Numbered from the stretch's first letter, positions 1 to 8,701 are shown. The stretch is DNA of 64,000 nucleotides from Glaciecola sp947496235 (GCF_050306235.1 NZ_JBLWFH010000014.1:1-64000), one strand, 5' to 3'. Notes: generated from the letters alone by a model not told the origin. A program made the numbers and translations.

Positions 1-63
1 ATATTTGTTTCTCATAACACTTCCTATCATACTTCATTTTGAACATAAAAAGTGTCTAGTGTT

Positions 64-1116
64 TTAGGGGAAGATCAATTTTTGGGGATTTTTCTTGGCT
101 TTTTGGCAGAAACTCTTAAAAATACCATTTACTAATTCAAATTTAATATTTCCATCTGATGACACTCCTTTCGGCTTTATGCCATCTATAAAATCTTCGT
201 AAGTAAAAGAGGGGTGGAATTGTACTATTTCATATCTTGTTCTGTCGCCTTGACACACGAAATCCAGACTTTTTTTGACTTCATAAGTTTTTCCGGTACC
301 AGGCGGTCCATAGAAGATTACATTAGGAGTGTCCTTATCAACTATTTCCTTTGTGTTTGCAAACTTCCATAAAAATCTTGAGATTAAAACCCTTGTAACC
401 TCAGAACTGTCTAATTCAAAAATTGTGTCCACAATTTGTCTGATTTCGTAATTTTTTTTTAAATTTGTTTTTTTGTTAGGTTTGTCTTTATTTTCTAAAT
501 TTGTTTCTTGCTTTTCTTCTGAAAATTCTCGATAAAGTTCATCAATAGTCTCATCAGAATATATGGATAAAAAGTCGCAGGGGTGTTCTAGTACCGCTAT
601 TTTTCTAAGAAATTGTTTAGCCGCATATTCAGCACCTTCAACTATATCAATCTTCCCTAGAGGATGTTCACATTTAATAATGTTTTCCAGAATCGTTTTA
701 ACATTTTTTTCATAGAAATATCTTGCTTCTGACTCATTAGTTTTACCCCCTACTTTACTACCAGAGAGATGTTTCAAAATTGAATAAGTTTTTCCATCAT
801 TATTCATCTTAACTTCAAAGTTATTTGCATTACCGGGTTTAGAAGAACCAAAAAATTCCGGAGTAGTGCGTTCCAGGAAGTTACATAGATAATTTCCTGG
901 TAAGTTAGCATCATCGTTAGCTTTTATATTGGTGTATTCTCTAAGAGTTAAATTACTTTCCCTTATTTTTTCTCTATAAATCTTCCATTGTTCATTTATT
1001 TTAGGGACCTGTTCAGAAATTTTATTTTTTTCCGTTTCAGGCATATCTTTTAAATAACTTGCCCATAATGTTCTTAGTTCAGATATCCGTTTTTCATCTA
1101 ACTTACAATTTTCCAT
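64..1116 (-). pseudogene. McrB-like AAA+ ATPase, truncated after Walker A
   Basis: The 350-residue product has a poorly conserved N-terminal region, a Lys/Asn-rich linker (about residues 205-225) and the start of an AAA+ domain with a clear Walker A motif GPPGTGKT at residues 270-277. The stretch after it (QFHPSFTYEDFIDGI) is typical of McrB, the GTP-dependent translocase of McrBC modified-DNA restriction. The frame then stops at KNPQKLIFP, where McrB proteins run into the Walker B strand. No other frame in the remaining 63 bp restores a Walker B (IDEINR-type) sequence, so about half the motor is missing. It lies 36 bp downstream of the HNH nuclease gene on the same strand. It is very AT-rich, which suggests acquired DNA. 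A short open frame with an AGGAAG site starts at about position 15 on the same strand and leaves the window. Seen: truncation. Inferred: decayed restriction gene. Confidence 0.62.
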
Positions 1117-1152
1117 TTAACTTCTTCTTTATACAATTTTTAGTTTTTATTA

Positions 1153-2295
1153 TCACAGTCTAAACTGCATTTCCCGATGAAACGCTAAATAATCCTGATG
1201 CTTTTTGGACACCAAAATATTCATTTCTGGATGAATACCTAGGGTCTGGCGTTCTTCTAAATGCTCAGAAATCATTATCTTCCCTTTTTCGCTAAAGCTG
1301 ATGAACCCAAGATCAAATGCTTTATCAATATTTGCTAGGAGCAACAGACCATTGTAAGGATCTAGCCTTTCTTCATTATTTGATTTTGACCACGGTTTTA
1401 TATGTGAAGCGATTAAAAATCGGTAATTCGGATATTGCGTAACAGCGCAACCTTTCCAGTAGCCAATTAAATTTTCCCTAAATTGTCCTTGACCCACTCT
1501 AGCATTCACCATCACCGCTTTTTGAGTATCGGGAATATTCTTGTCCAAGATAATTTCATCGATGTCTTGCTTGATATCAGCTTGGGTAATATCTAAAAGA
1601 AAGTCTTTGTAACTGTTAATTGCCGCGCTATACATACCTTTACCGCGAGCGTTGTATTCTTTGAACTCTTTGACTTCGTAGGTTTTACTTACGATTTTTT
1701 GATATTCAGTAAATGAACTTATTCCCAATAAACCTTTATCAGAAACACCTACTTCATCCATCCATTTCGGAATTGAGTTTTTAAGCGCACCAAGATAATT
1801 TTGGATTGTTTTATCTGACTTACCAATTGATTTTGCCCATCTGCCATATTGCTCTTCCATGGAATCAAGATTGGATGTTAAGCAATTTCTAAGCACCGCT
1901 GCAGATTCAGGAACGAGCAATAACTCAAAAAGGGTTTCATCAAGGTAGGCAAAATTAACTAGCTTTTTAATATTTGAATCTGTTGCAGATTTAATCGATT
2001 TAAAAGCTTGCTGATTTTCAGGCGCTACATCTAGATGCCACCATCCAGAAGATTGTAGATGATAAAAGGGTAAGAATGGATTTTCAGCATCATTCTTCTG
2101 TTTTAAACGAGAAAAATGCCAACTAAACCGTTGTTTTAATAAATCATCATAGTAGATATGGTTATTCTGAATATGTCCTAACTCGATCAAATCCATTACT
2201 GCGAACATCATACAAACTTTGTGAGGTTTGGCGTGTCCCGATGATTTATCCGGTTTCAGACTTTGGAATTTTTCTGCATATTGAGCCAAACTCAT
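1153..2295 (-). CDS. HNH endonuclease of modification-dependent restriction type
   Basis: The 380-residue protein ends in an HNH_2-type nuclease domain: ASHIKPW (His298), DPYNGL (Asn315) and IDKAFDLGFI, as in HNH restriction endonucleases. The first 90 or so residues (KPHKVCMMFAVMDL, then PFLPFYHLQSSGWWHL) resemble the sulfur-binding domain of ScoMcrA-type enzymes, which recognise phosphorothioated DNA. The middle part contains GKGMYSAAINSYKDFL, common in HNH restriction enzymes. There is no DNA-modification gene beside it, which fits a type IV (modified-DNA) defence role. The truncated McrB-like gene follows 36 bp downstream, so both probably came from one defence locus. Family assignment of the HNH domain is firm; the phosphorothioate-binding assignment is by motif resemblance only. 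No strong ribosome binding site is visible before the chosen ATG. Confidence 0.8.
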   Translation of the reverse strand: MSLAQYAEKFQSLKPDKSSGHAKPHKVCMMFAVMDLIELGHIQNNHIYYDDLLKQRFSWHFSRLKQKNDAENPFLPFYHLQSSGWWHLDVAPENQQAFKSIKSATDSNIKKLVNFAYLDETLFELLLVPESAAVLRNCLTSNLDSMEEQYGRWAKSIGKSDKTIQNYLGALKNSIPKWMDEVGVSDKGLLGISSFTEYQKIVSKTYEVKEFKEYNARGKGMYSAAINSYKDFLLDITQADIKQDIDEIILDKNIPDTQKAVMVNARVGQGQFRENLIGYWKGCAVTQYPNYRFLIASHIKPWSKSNNEERLDPYNGLLLLANIDKAFDLGFISFSEKGKIMISEHLEERQTLGIHPEMNILVSKKHQDYLAFHREMQFRL

Positions 2296-2369
2296 TTCAT
2301 TGAAACCATTATCGCTCGATAGCTAGATTTCAAAACTGTCATATACAACATAACTTTCCTCCATGAATT

Positions 2370-2422
2370 ATGAGTGATATCTCTAGCCCCTCAAAGGTTC
2401 ATCCTATGACAATATCACTCAT
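2370..2422. repeat. 11-bp inverted repeat downstream of the GH9 gene
   Basis: ATGAGTGATAT at 2370-2380 is repeated in reverse complement at 2412-2422 with a 31-nt spacer. It lies between the stop of the cellulase gene and the start of the HNH gene, so it could be a weak transcript-end structure. There is no U-tract on the minus strand, so it is not a convincing intrinsic terminator. Confidence 0.4.
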
Positions 2423-2438
2423 TTTCAAAATTTATTCC

Positions 2439-4232
2439 CTACTGCGCTCCATGTAAAGCAGCTAACACATACACCAAAGGTGCGTTCCAGTTGATGGTGA
2501 CCTCGTTTGTGGCGTAGCTGCACCAATCATCTACATATGTGGTGGCGGGTTGGTCGCCTGTGTAGTTACAGCCGTCTTCTCGTCCTGGGTGCGGGCCGCC
2601 AACTAAAAAGCCGGGCACTGGTGCGCTGACATCATCGGCAAACGACTGTCTGTGGTGAGGGTCTTGTGGCGTCTTGCTTCCATTGCCGGTTACAAAGGAA
2701 TAATCTGTAGGGTTTTTCCCTAACACATAATCGATTAATCCAATGGCGGCGTTCACGTATTCCACCGATGCGGTTTGGCGATAGGCTTGCATTAAAATAA
2801 AGGCTTTGTTCATCGCGCCTGAATTGCTGCCCCAGACAAAATCATTGGTTTCCATGGCTACGCCATAAGCTGAGTTTGAGTGGCTGTTAACTATGCCGTC
2901 GGCTACCGCAATTAGGCTATTTTTCAGGCTGATATAGGCGTCTGTGGCGAGCATATTTTCCCCTTCTGCCAACAATGACACATAGGCCAATCCCATTGTA
3001 TTTGGCCAACCAGGAATGCTTGCGCCTGTGGCGTATTGGTTAAAATCATCTAAATATTGAGCATCAGCGGTAAGCAAATAAAGCTCTGCGGCAGCCCAAG
3101 CGAACTCGCCAGCATAATTTGAATCTTGATAACCGCCGGTTTGAATATCCGCCGGTTGCACGTATTCAACGTTTGGATTTGCTACCGCCCATGCGTAGGC
3201 GTCAATAGCGGCTTGAGTATAGCTTGCCGCTTGATTAGCGTATTCTGGAATATTGGCATAAACACGACTAGCGGTCGCCATTACACCCGCAAAATTGAGG
3301 GTGGCGCCTGTGCCTTTTTGCACTACATATCGCTGTGCGGTGGCTTCGTGAGGCATTACCGTACCGGCAAAAGACGCAGTAGTTAACTTATGATACACAC
3401 CGCCATCGTTGGGATCTTGCATGCTAGCCATCCATTCTAGATTCCACATAATCTCATCTAAAATGTCGGGGGCGTTATTGCTCGATTCTGGAATATTGCC
3501 ATTCCGGGTTTGATAAAATTCAGGATAGTGAATATAAGCGGCCAATAGGGTGTAGGTTGAAATACCGCTGTTGACTATGTATTTGTTGTAATCACCAGCG
3601 TCGTACCACCCTTTTGGTGAACTGATTACTGTACCTTCGGGCCGTTCAGCAGTGGCCGCTGATGCATGCACTAATACTTGGTCGTCAGGATGTCCTAAAG
3701 GTCGCGCCCAATCGCCCGCAAATTCAGCGGTTAACTCCATGCTTGCACGATTAAAATAATAAGCTTTAAGGGCAGTATCATGCACATTGAGAAAGCTGTC
3801 TTCGCCGATGGTAAACACTGGAGAATCATCAAATTCTGCAACCCGAATCACATAAGAACCCCCTGCTGTTAAGTCACTAAAATCTGCCAATTTAACGGCT
3901 TGATCAGCCGGTGCCCAAGTTGCTTCATCCGATAAATTGCCAGTAAATACTGCACTGTTGGTGTCTGTGTTAATAACTTCAAAGGTTGTGGCCGCACTGG
4001 TAGGCACAACCGCAACTTTTGCGAAGCTGGGCAAATAACCGATTTGATTGACTTTGATATCACCTTCCGGTGCCGGCGGCGGTGGAGGTGGTGGTGCAGG
4101 AGGCGGTGGTGTTGGGGGCGTACTAGGTGATGATGAACCACCACCGCCACAAGCTGAAATAGCAATACTAAGAAATGATAAAATTGCGAATTGATAAAAT
4201 CGTTTGGAAAAACCAAGGAAACGACTGCGCAT
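2439..4232 (-). CDS. GH9 endoglucanase (cellulase), surface lipoprotein
   Basis: A secreted glycoside hydrolase family 9 enzyme that cleaves beta-1,4-glucans such as cellulose. Starting at 4232 gives 597 residues: a signal peptide with lipobox ISAC (Cys28), a Gly/Ser/Pro-rich linker to about residue 60, an Ig-like cellulase N-terminal domain beginning GDIKVNQIGYLPS, and the (alpha/alpha)6 catalytic domain. GH9 marks are GWYDAGDYNKY (catalytic base aspartates), DYVLGKNPTDYSFVTG with the following PHHRQS, and TNEVTINWNAPLV carrying the catalytic acid Glu. The ATG at 4232 is chosen because GGAG lies six bases upstream; the longer frame from 4253 has no such site. A LacI-type palindrome sits just upstream. 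There is no dockerin or carbohydrate-binding module. It is a single gene, divergent from the CPBP gene. Confidence 0.93.
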   Translation of the reverse strand: MRSRFLGFSKRFYQFAILSFLSIAISACGGGGSSSPSTPPTPPPPAPPPPPPPAPEGDIKVNQIGYLPSFAKVAVVPTSAATTFEVINTDTNSAVFTGNLSDEATWAPADQAVKLADFSDLTAGGSYVIRVAEFDDSPVFTIGEDSFLNVHDTALKAYYFNRASMELTAEFAGDWARPLGHPDDQVLVHASAATAERPEGTVISSPKGWYDAGDYNKYIVNSGISTYTLLAAYIHYPEFYQTRNGNIPESSNNAPDILDEIMWNLEWMASMQDPNDGGVYHKLTTASFAGTVMPHEATAQRYVVQKGTGATLNFAGVMATASRVYANIPEYANQAASYTQAAIDAYAWAVANPNVEYVQPADIQTGGYQDSNYAGEFAWAAAELYLLTADAQYLDDFNQYATGASIPGWPNTMGLAYVSLLAEGENMLATDAYISLKNSLIAVADGIVNSHSNSAYGVAMETNDFVWGSNSGAMNKAFILMQAYRQTASVEYVNAAIGLIDYVLGKNPTDYSFVTGNGSKTPQDPHHRQSFADDVSAPVPGFLVGGPHPGREDGCNYTGDQPATTYVDDWCSYATNEVTINWNAPLVYVLAALHGAQ

Positions 4233-4256
4233 ATTAAACTCCATATCAAACATACC

Positions 4257-4270
4257 TGAAAGCGCTTACA
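4257..4270. promoter_or_regulatory. Probable LacI-family operator of the GH9 gene
   Basis: TGAAAGCGCTTACA is a near-perfect dyad centred on AAGCGCTT, the central-CG form of LacI-family sugar operators. It lies 24 bp upstream of the cellulase start, where bound repressor would block transcription. No LacI-family gene is in the window, so the cognate regulator would be elsewhere. Sequence seen; role inferred. Confidence 0.5.
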
Positions 4271-4502
4271 TAGATGAGTAAATTTTTTTGATTGCACGGA
4301 TATTTGATTGGTCCTTTTGCGACGAATCTGATACTCGTAAAATCACTTAAACTGTAAATTGATTGTTAATTTTACGTAAATTTACAAATATCTCCATCGT
4401 TAATTTGTGTTTTTTTCATTTCCCATTAGGCTTAGATATAAAAAAAGGCGCACGGATAATCAATATTCGCCTCTTGTTCAACAAAAGCGTAAATGGATTT
4501 AT

Positions 4503-5318
4503 ATGCAAAACTCCACACAAACTCTCATTCGCATTTTCAAAGCTTTCGTGTTCTGGGCTGTGTTCCAGCTACTGTTTTTTAGTGGTGGGTTTAGTTTTTT
4601 GTTTCCTATGCTTCCAAGCTGGGGAATAGCTATTGTGATGGGTAGCGTGATCATAGCGGGTACCATGTTGACGACCTGGGTATTTCTCAAATTTGACGAA
4701 CTCACTTGGCGCGATTTGGGGATGCTGCCTAACCGATCTTCATGGCTTAAATTGATTGTTTCTTTGCTTGTGGGCATTTTGTTTTTTGGCAGTTTTTATG
4801 TGGTGTATTATCTGTTTACGCCCATTACCATAATGCCTGTTGAAGGAAAAAACCTCCTTACTTCTTTTATCCTAATATTGTTAGTTTTTCTCGCGTTAGG
4901 CACTATGGAAGAAATCGCCTTTCGTGGCTACTTTCTTAAGAAACTTGCCAGTGCCATCGGAATTCGAAGTGCCATCTATATTACCTCTATCGCCTTTGGT
5001 TTTTATCATGGATTAAGCTTTGAAAGCGTTTCTGGCCCTGCTATTTGGGGGCTTTATTATGGCGTGCTTGCCTACTGGACCAAAGGCTTGGCGATTCCCA
5101 TTGGCTTTCATGTGGGCGTTAACGTAATTCAAGGCATATTTAGTGAGAAAACGAAATGGATAGAGGGCATCTGGATGTTCGATTTCGTCGACAAGTCATC
5201 GCCTTTTACCATTGATCAAGTCACCATAGCATTGCAGTTGCTTTTACTGGTGGGTGGTGTGTTATTGGTTGAATATTATTTACGTGTAGTACAGCCGAAG
5301 CAAAAAAATCTGGATTAA
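4503..5318 (+). CDS. CPBP family intramembrane metalloprotease (bacteriocin-immunity type)
   Basis: A polytopic membrane protein of 271 residues from the ATG at 4503. It carries all three motifs of the CPBP (Abi) family of glutamic/metallo intramembrane proteases: EEIAFR (Glu136, Glu137, Arg141), FGFYH (His169) and FHVGVN (His203, Asn207). About seven hydrophobic segments are visible. The longer frame from 4407 adds a basic, non-hydrophobic leader, so the ATG at 4503 with a weak GGA upstream is preferred. In Gram-positive bacteriocin clusters, Abi proteins give self-immunity (PlnI, SkkI). Here the next gene, 126 bp downstream on the same strand, encodes a double-glycine-leader peptide, which supports an immunity or leader-processing role. 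That role is inferred from context. Confidence 0.85.
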   Translation: MQNSTQTLIRIFKAFVFWAVFQLLFFSGGFSFLFPMLPSWGIAIVMGSVIIAGTMLTTWVFLKFDELTWRDLGMLPNRSSWLKLIVSLLVGILFFGSFYVVYYLFTPITIMPVEGKNLLTSFILILLVFLALGTMEEIAFRGYFLKKLASAIGIRSAIYITSIAFGFYHGLSFESVSGPAIWGLYYGVLAYWTKGLAIPIGFHVGVNVIQGIFSEKTKWIEGIWMFDFVDKSSPFTIDQVTIALQLLLLVGGVLLVEYYLRVVQPKQKNLD

Positions 5319-5394
5319 TGTGATTTTTCAACACTTATTTGAAACTCTCCTAAAGTACAGGTGTTTTTATAATTTCCTTGAGTAAACTTGAATC

Positions 5395-5417
5395 AGGCAA
5401 TCAAGGGTTGATTGCCT
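5395..5417. terminator. Stem-loop between CPBP gene and bacteriocin-like gene
   Basis: AGGCAATCAA (5395-5404) pairs with TTGATTGCCT (5408-5417) around a 3-nt loop. It is followed by an A/T-rich stretch without a clean T-run. It may end the CPBP transcript or structure the leader of the peptide gene, whose AAGGA site starts about 14 nt later. Confidence 0.45.
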
Positions 5418-5444
5418 TAACTTAATTTAAAAAGGAATTTACAT

Positions 5445-5648
5445 ATGCAAGTACTCGATCAAGCAAGTATTCAACAAGTGAATGGCGGATGTGCTGAGCT
5501 CTGCTGGGGCGATTTTGATGCTGGCGAAATGGCCGCGCAAGTGGCTGGTGGCGCCATTGCAGGCAGTTTAGCTGGCCCTGCAGGTGCAGCAGCGGGTGCC
5601 GTTGGTGCGGCTGCCGCTTATATTTTTGACGTATTGTGGACTGACTAA
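5445..5648 (+). CDS. Bacteriocin-like peptide with double-glycine leader
   Basis: A 67-residue peptide. The first 15 residues, MQVLDQASIQQVNGG, match the double-glycine leader that C39-peptidase ABC exporters recognise and cut (hydrophobic residues at spaced positions, then VxGG). The predicted 52-residue core has two cysteines (core positions 1 and 5), acidic residues, and a Gly/Ala-rich helical stretch with overlapping GxxxG-type motifs (AGGAIAGSLAG), as in class II bacteriocins and microcins. The ATG has an AAGGA site about 10 nt upstream. A TATAAT hexamer at 5368-5373 could be its -10 element. It is flanked by the CPBP protease and a small two-helix membrane protein, the usual setting for a bacteriocin and its immunity proteins. 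No exporter is in the window. Activity is inferred. Confidence 0.75.
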   Translation: MQVLDQASIQQVNGGCAELCWGDFDAGEMAAQVAGGAIAGSLAGPAGAAAGAVGAAAAYIFDVLWTD

Positions 5649-5670
5649 ATTTTGGTCTTTTACGTTTAGT

Positions 5671-5715
5671 AAATAAATGGCATATTACTGCCTTGGTAAG
5701 ATGCCATTTATTTTT
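5671..5715 (+). terminator. Strong hairpin with T-run after the bacteriocin-like gene
   Basis: A perfect 13-bp inverted repeat (5671-5683 with 5701-5713) encloses a 17-nt loop that itself contains a TTAC/GTAA pairing. It ends in a run of T at 5711-5715. It lies 22 bp after the peptide stop and 13 bp before the next start, so it can end the peptide transcript or limit read-through into the small membrane gene. Confidence 0.75.
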
Positions 5716-5728
5716 CAAGAGGAATGAG

Positions 5729-5923
5729 ATGAAACAAACATTAGCATTGAGCAGGCTGCCTATAGCCTTTTTAGCCGCAATTATTATCGGTGTTCTTACG
5801 TCTTTAGCATTAGATTACTCATTGCCGACGGACTCATCATTTGTTTCAATTGCAAAGGGGCTTATTACTGGGTTATTGGTCGGAATTTCCATGATTATGA
5901 TCCTCAAAAAGAAAGCTGTTTAA
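5729..5923 (+). CDS. Small two-helix membrane protein, candidate bacteriocin immunity
   Basis: A 64-residue protein with two predicted membrane segments (about residues 10-28, AFLAAIIIGVLTSLAL, and 41-59, LITGLLVGISMIMIL) and a basic C-terminus KKKAV. No family was recognised. Start ATG at 5729 follows an AAGAGGA site; the longer frame from 5693 runs through the upstream hairpin and is rejected. It is 80 bp downstream of the bacteriocin-like gene on the same strand. Small cationic membrane proteins in this position are often immunity proteins, so that is proposed, but the sequence alone does not show it. Confidence 0.6.
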   Translation: MKQTLALSRLPIAFLAAIIIGVLTSLALDYSLPTDSSFVSIAKGLITGLLVGISMIMILKKKAV

Positions 5924-6197
5924 AAAATTGTAGTTAAATTTTTTGGTTTTCTTTTTAGAGATGTAATGGATGTGAAATGAAAGTTTTTAGACGACTTTCG
6001 ATACTATTTGCACCCCGTGCTGCAGGACTATGATGCTAAAAAGCATAATCATCTTCAACTAAAGCGCGTCAAAACTTGCAAAGCACTCCTCAATTCTCCT
6101 ACATTCATAAGTGCAAAATCATGATTCTGGACGCCTTAAGGAAAATTAGACGCTAGGCTGAGATTCACTTAGTGATTGAATACGGAGCTAGTTCCCA

Positions 6198-7658
6198 GTG
6201 AAGAAAAAACTCAAAGTCTTTTTGAAGATATTTTCAATTGTCTCTTTTATTTACGGCGCTTGGATGTTCTATCAACAAATGCGCATTCCTGATGTTCAGC
6301 GTTTATCTGGCAATGAAAATCGTTCCTGGTTGATTCAAAACGTTAATGTGTTGCCCATGGATAATCCCGAGCAGCCTGTGTTGTATGCTCATTCTGTAGT
6401 AGTTGAAAATGGCATGATTACTCAGATCTTTCCTAACGCTGACATAAACAATCTTCCCAACCTATCTTCATTAGACATCATCGATGGGCAAGGCATGTAT
6501 CTGACGCCTGGGCTTACAGATGTCCATGTACATGTGTTAGATGAAGCTGAATTAGCAGCCTTTTTATATTATGGCGTGACCGCTATACGCAACATGAATG
6601 GATTCTCGATGCACCTAAGAATGCAGGCATCTATTGAGAATGCACAATTGTTAGGGCCAAGCTTCATTACCACCGGCCAAATTCTTAATAGCCCCGGCAG
6701 TAATTTCAATGGATTTCAACAAAGTGTGCAAACCCCTGAGCAAGCGATAGCTGCAGTTGAAAAGCAATATCAGCAAGGATTTCGGCATTTAAAAGTGTAT
6801 TCAAACCTATTTCCCGATGTGTTTGACGCTATCAAACAAAGTGCGCAAGCACTTGGTATGAGCATAACAGGGCATTCGCCAGAGGGTCATCGTCACGATG
6901 GCGTTCCCTATGAAAAACCCTTTGAAATTTCTTGGGATGAAAGTGTAGGTCAGGGTTTTACCAGCCTTGAACATATAGAAACCATTGCCTGGCATGCGCT
7001 GCGCGACACTATGAACGAAACTTCTATGCGAGCTGCTGCACAACAATTAGCTACCTCTGGGGATGCAGTAACACCCACTTTAATTGCACATCGACGATTG
7101 GTTAAGGTTGCGCAAAGCAAAGGCGGCTATCTTCATCAAGAAGACAGTGACATGATAAACCCTGTGATTCCTATTATGGAGATTGGGGCTCAAGAATTTT
7201 GGTCGAACATGGACCCTAACGGTTACGAATTACCTCATGCGATGTTTTTCCTAGAAGCAACCAAGATGCTTCAGCAAGAAAATGTGCCCTTGTTAGCAGG
7301 TTCAGATGCCGGTGGTTTTGGTTTGATCCCCGGCAAATCCTTACATGAGGAATTAGCGTTAATGTCGGAAGCTGGATTGTCGAATTATCAGGTTCTGCAA
7401 GCGGCTACGAAAAATGCAAGCTTAATTGGGTTTACTAAGCTAGGGCAAATAAAGCCGGAATTCACCGCTAATTTACTATTGCTCAAGCAAAATCCTCTTG
7501 AGGATCTCCAGAACCTATCACAAATCGAAGGGGTAATGGTTAATGGTCATTGGATTGATTCAGGTGAACGAGAAGAGTTAAAACAAGTTGCCAAGGACAC
7601 CAGATTAACCCGATCATTAGTGCGAATTGCGGAAATCAGAATTAGCGAGTGGTTTTAA
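6198..7658 (+). CDS. Amidohydrolase family protein, membrane-anchored
   Basis: A 486-residue metal-dependent hydrolase of the imidazolonepropionase/prolidase-like amidohydrolase group. Residues 5-25 form a hydrophobic N-terminal anchor, so the enzyme probably sits on the periplasmic side. The TIM-barrel metal ligands are all visible: His110 and His112 (DVHVHV), Lys199 (LKVYS, the carboxylated lysine), His226 (GHSPEG), His259 (LEHIE) and Asp370 (GSDAGG). The start is a GTG at 6198 with GGAG ten bases upstream. It is followed after 3 bp by an AraC-type regulator gene, so the two form an operon. The substrate cannot be deduced; relatives hydrolyse cyclic amides or dipeptides. Confidence 0.88.
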   Translation: MKKKLKVFLKIFSIVSFIYGAWMFYQQMRIPDVQRLSGNENRSWLIQNVNVLPMDNPEQPVLYAHSVVVENGMITQIFPNADINNLPNLSSLDIIDGQGMYLTPGLTDVHVHVLDEAELAAFLYYGVTAIRNMNGFSMHLRMQASIENAQLLGPSFITTGQILNSPGSNFNGFQQSVQTPEQAIAAVEKQYQQGFRHLKVYSNLFPDVFDAIKQSAQALGMSITGHSPEGHRHDGVPYEKPFEISWDESVGQGFTSLEHIETIAWHALRDTMNETSMRAAAQQLATSGDAVTPTLIAHRRLVKVAQSKGGYLHQEDSDMINPVIPIMEIGAQEFWSNMDPNGYELPHAMFFLEATKMLQQENVPLLAGSDAGGFGLIPGKSLHEELALMSEAGLSNYQVLQAATKNASLIGFTKLGQIKPEFTANLLLLKQNPLEDLQNLSQIEGVMVNGHWIDSGEREELKQVAKDTRLTRSLVRIAEIRISEWF

Positions 7659-7661
7659 AGC

Positions 7662-8660
7662 ATGATTAATCAGTCGGTAAGCCTAATGTTGGCTACCCTA
7701 TGTTTCATAGCGGTATATCTACCCAAAGGTGCTCACTTGTTTGGTTTTCGGTTATTGATGCTGATTAGTGGTGTCGGTATGCTGCTTGACTATGGGCAAA
7801 ACGCTTTGCAATTATTTACGGCACCCTATGCCATTGCTATTATTTTTGCGCTAGGCCCCTGCTATTACTTTTTCATTAGTTTTTTGCTACGCCAACCGCA
7901 AAAACCTATACTGATGATACTGCATGCTATTCCAGCATTAATAAGCCTGTTCTTTTTACAATATCCTCAAGAGCTGATCTTAATAGGTACGCTGTCTCAA
8001 TTTGCATATATAGTATTTTGCCTATACCTGATCCGGCAATATCATTTGGCCATTGTGCAAATAACCAGTGATGCCTATTCCCACCAGCTAAAGTGGATCA
8101 TTCCCGTGTTTTACATTACTGGTGTGAATAAAACACTGGAACTTGTGCGACTAAACCTGCAACCAGAACTCGGTCCGCAAATTAACAATTTTTGGCAAAT
8201 GCTAGGTAACCTGGTTACCTTTGGCTTGGTTGTGTTTATATTAAAACAGCTCGTTTATTACAGTAAAGTATTCAAAGAGTGGAACAGTCTTGCATCTGGC
8301 GAGCACTCACCAGAAAACCAAAACGCAGAATCTATTTTTAAACAGATAAAACGCTTCGTATTAGAACATGATTTGCATTTAACGCTTCGACTCACTATTC
8401 GCAGCATAGCGGAACAAATGGGCATTAGTGAAAAAGATATATCTTGGGCGGTAAATCAGGGAGGCAATACCAATTTTAATGACTTTATTAATGCATTGCG
8501 TATTGAGCATTTCAAGCAGCAGGTTAGCATTCAAGGGCAATCATCTAATCTGTTAGACCTAGCTTTTTCCTCGGGATTTAATTCTAAATCGTCATTTAAT
8601 GCGGTATTTAAAAAGCACACTGGACTTACACCTTCTGCTTATTTAAAGGCATTGACATAA
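7662..8660 (+). CDS. AraC-family regulator with N-terminal membrane domain
   Basis: A 332-residue protein. The first 200 or so residues are mostly hydrophobic, with about seven predicted membrane segments. The last 100 residues form an AraC-type double helix-turn-helix DNA-binding domain, with the classic ending DLAFSSGFNSKSSFNAVFKKHTG...P. This membrane-domain/AraC design is common in Bacteroidetes and Alteromonadales, where the membrane part presumably senses an envelope signal. It starts 3 bp after the amidohydrolase stop, so it is co-transcribed and probably controls that gene. A terminator follows 14 bp downstream. Confidence 0.87.
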   Translation: MINQSVSLMLATLCFIAVYLPKGAHLFGFRLLMLISGVGMLLDYGQNALQLFTAPYAIAIIFALGPCYYFFISFLLRQPQKPILMILHAIPALISLFFLQYPQELILIGTLSQFAYIVFCLYLIRQYHLAIVQITSDAYSHQLKWIIPVFYITGVNKTLELVRLNLQPELGPQINNFWQMLGNLVTFGLVVFILKQLVYYSKVFKEWNSLASGEHSPENQNAESIFKQIKRFVLEHDLHLTLRLTIRSIAEQMGISEKDISWAVNQGGNTNFNDFINALRIEHFKQQVSIQGQSSNLLDLAFSSGFNSKSSFNAVFKKHTGLTPSAYLKALT

Positions 8661-8674
8661 GCAAAAGAAAAAAC

Positions 8675-8701
8675 AAAGGAGTCGATAATCTACTCCTTTT
8701 T
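8675..8701 (+). terminator. Intrinsic terminator of the amidohydrolase/AraC operon
   Basis: AAAGGAGT (8675-8682) pairs with ACTCCTTT (8692-8699) over a 9-nt loop, and the right arm merges into five T. It begins 14 bp after the AraC gene stop. Confidence 0.8.

Noticed and set aside
1..63. Frameshifted continuation of the McrB-like gene at the window edge
   Set aside because: None of the three minus-strand frames in these bases shows a Walker B-type sequence.
3869..4297. 142-codon minus-strand frame overlapping the start of the GH9 gene
   Set aside because: His/Arg/Leu-rich shadow of the Pro/Gly linker in another frame; GH9 frame is certain.
5422..5718. 98-codon frame antisense to the bacteriocin-like gene
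   Set aside because: Pro/Gln/His-rich reading of Gly/Ala codons on the other strand; no start signal.
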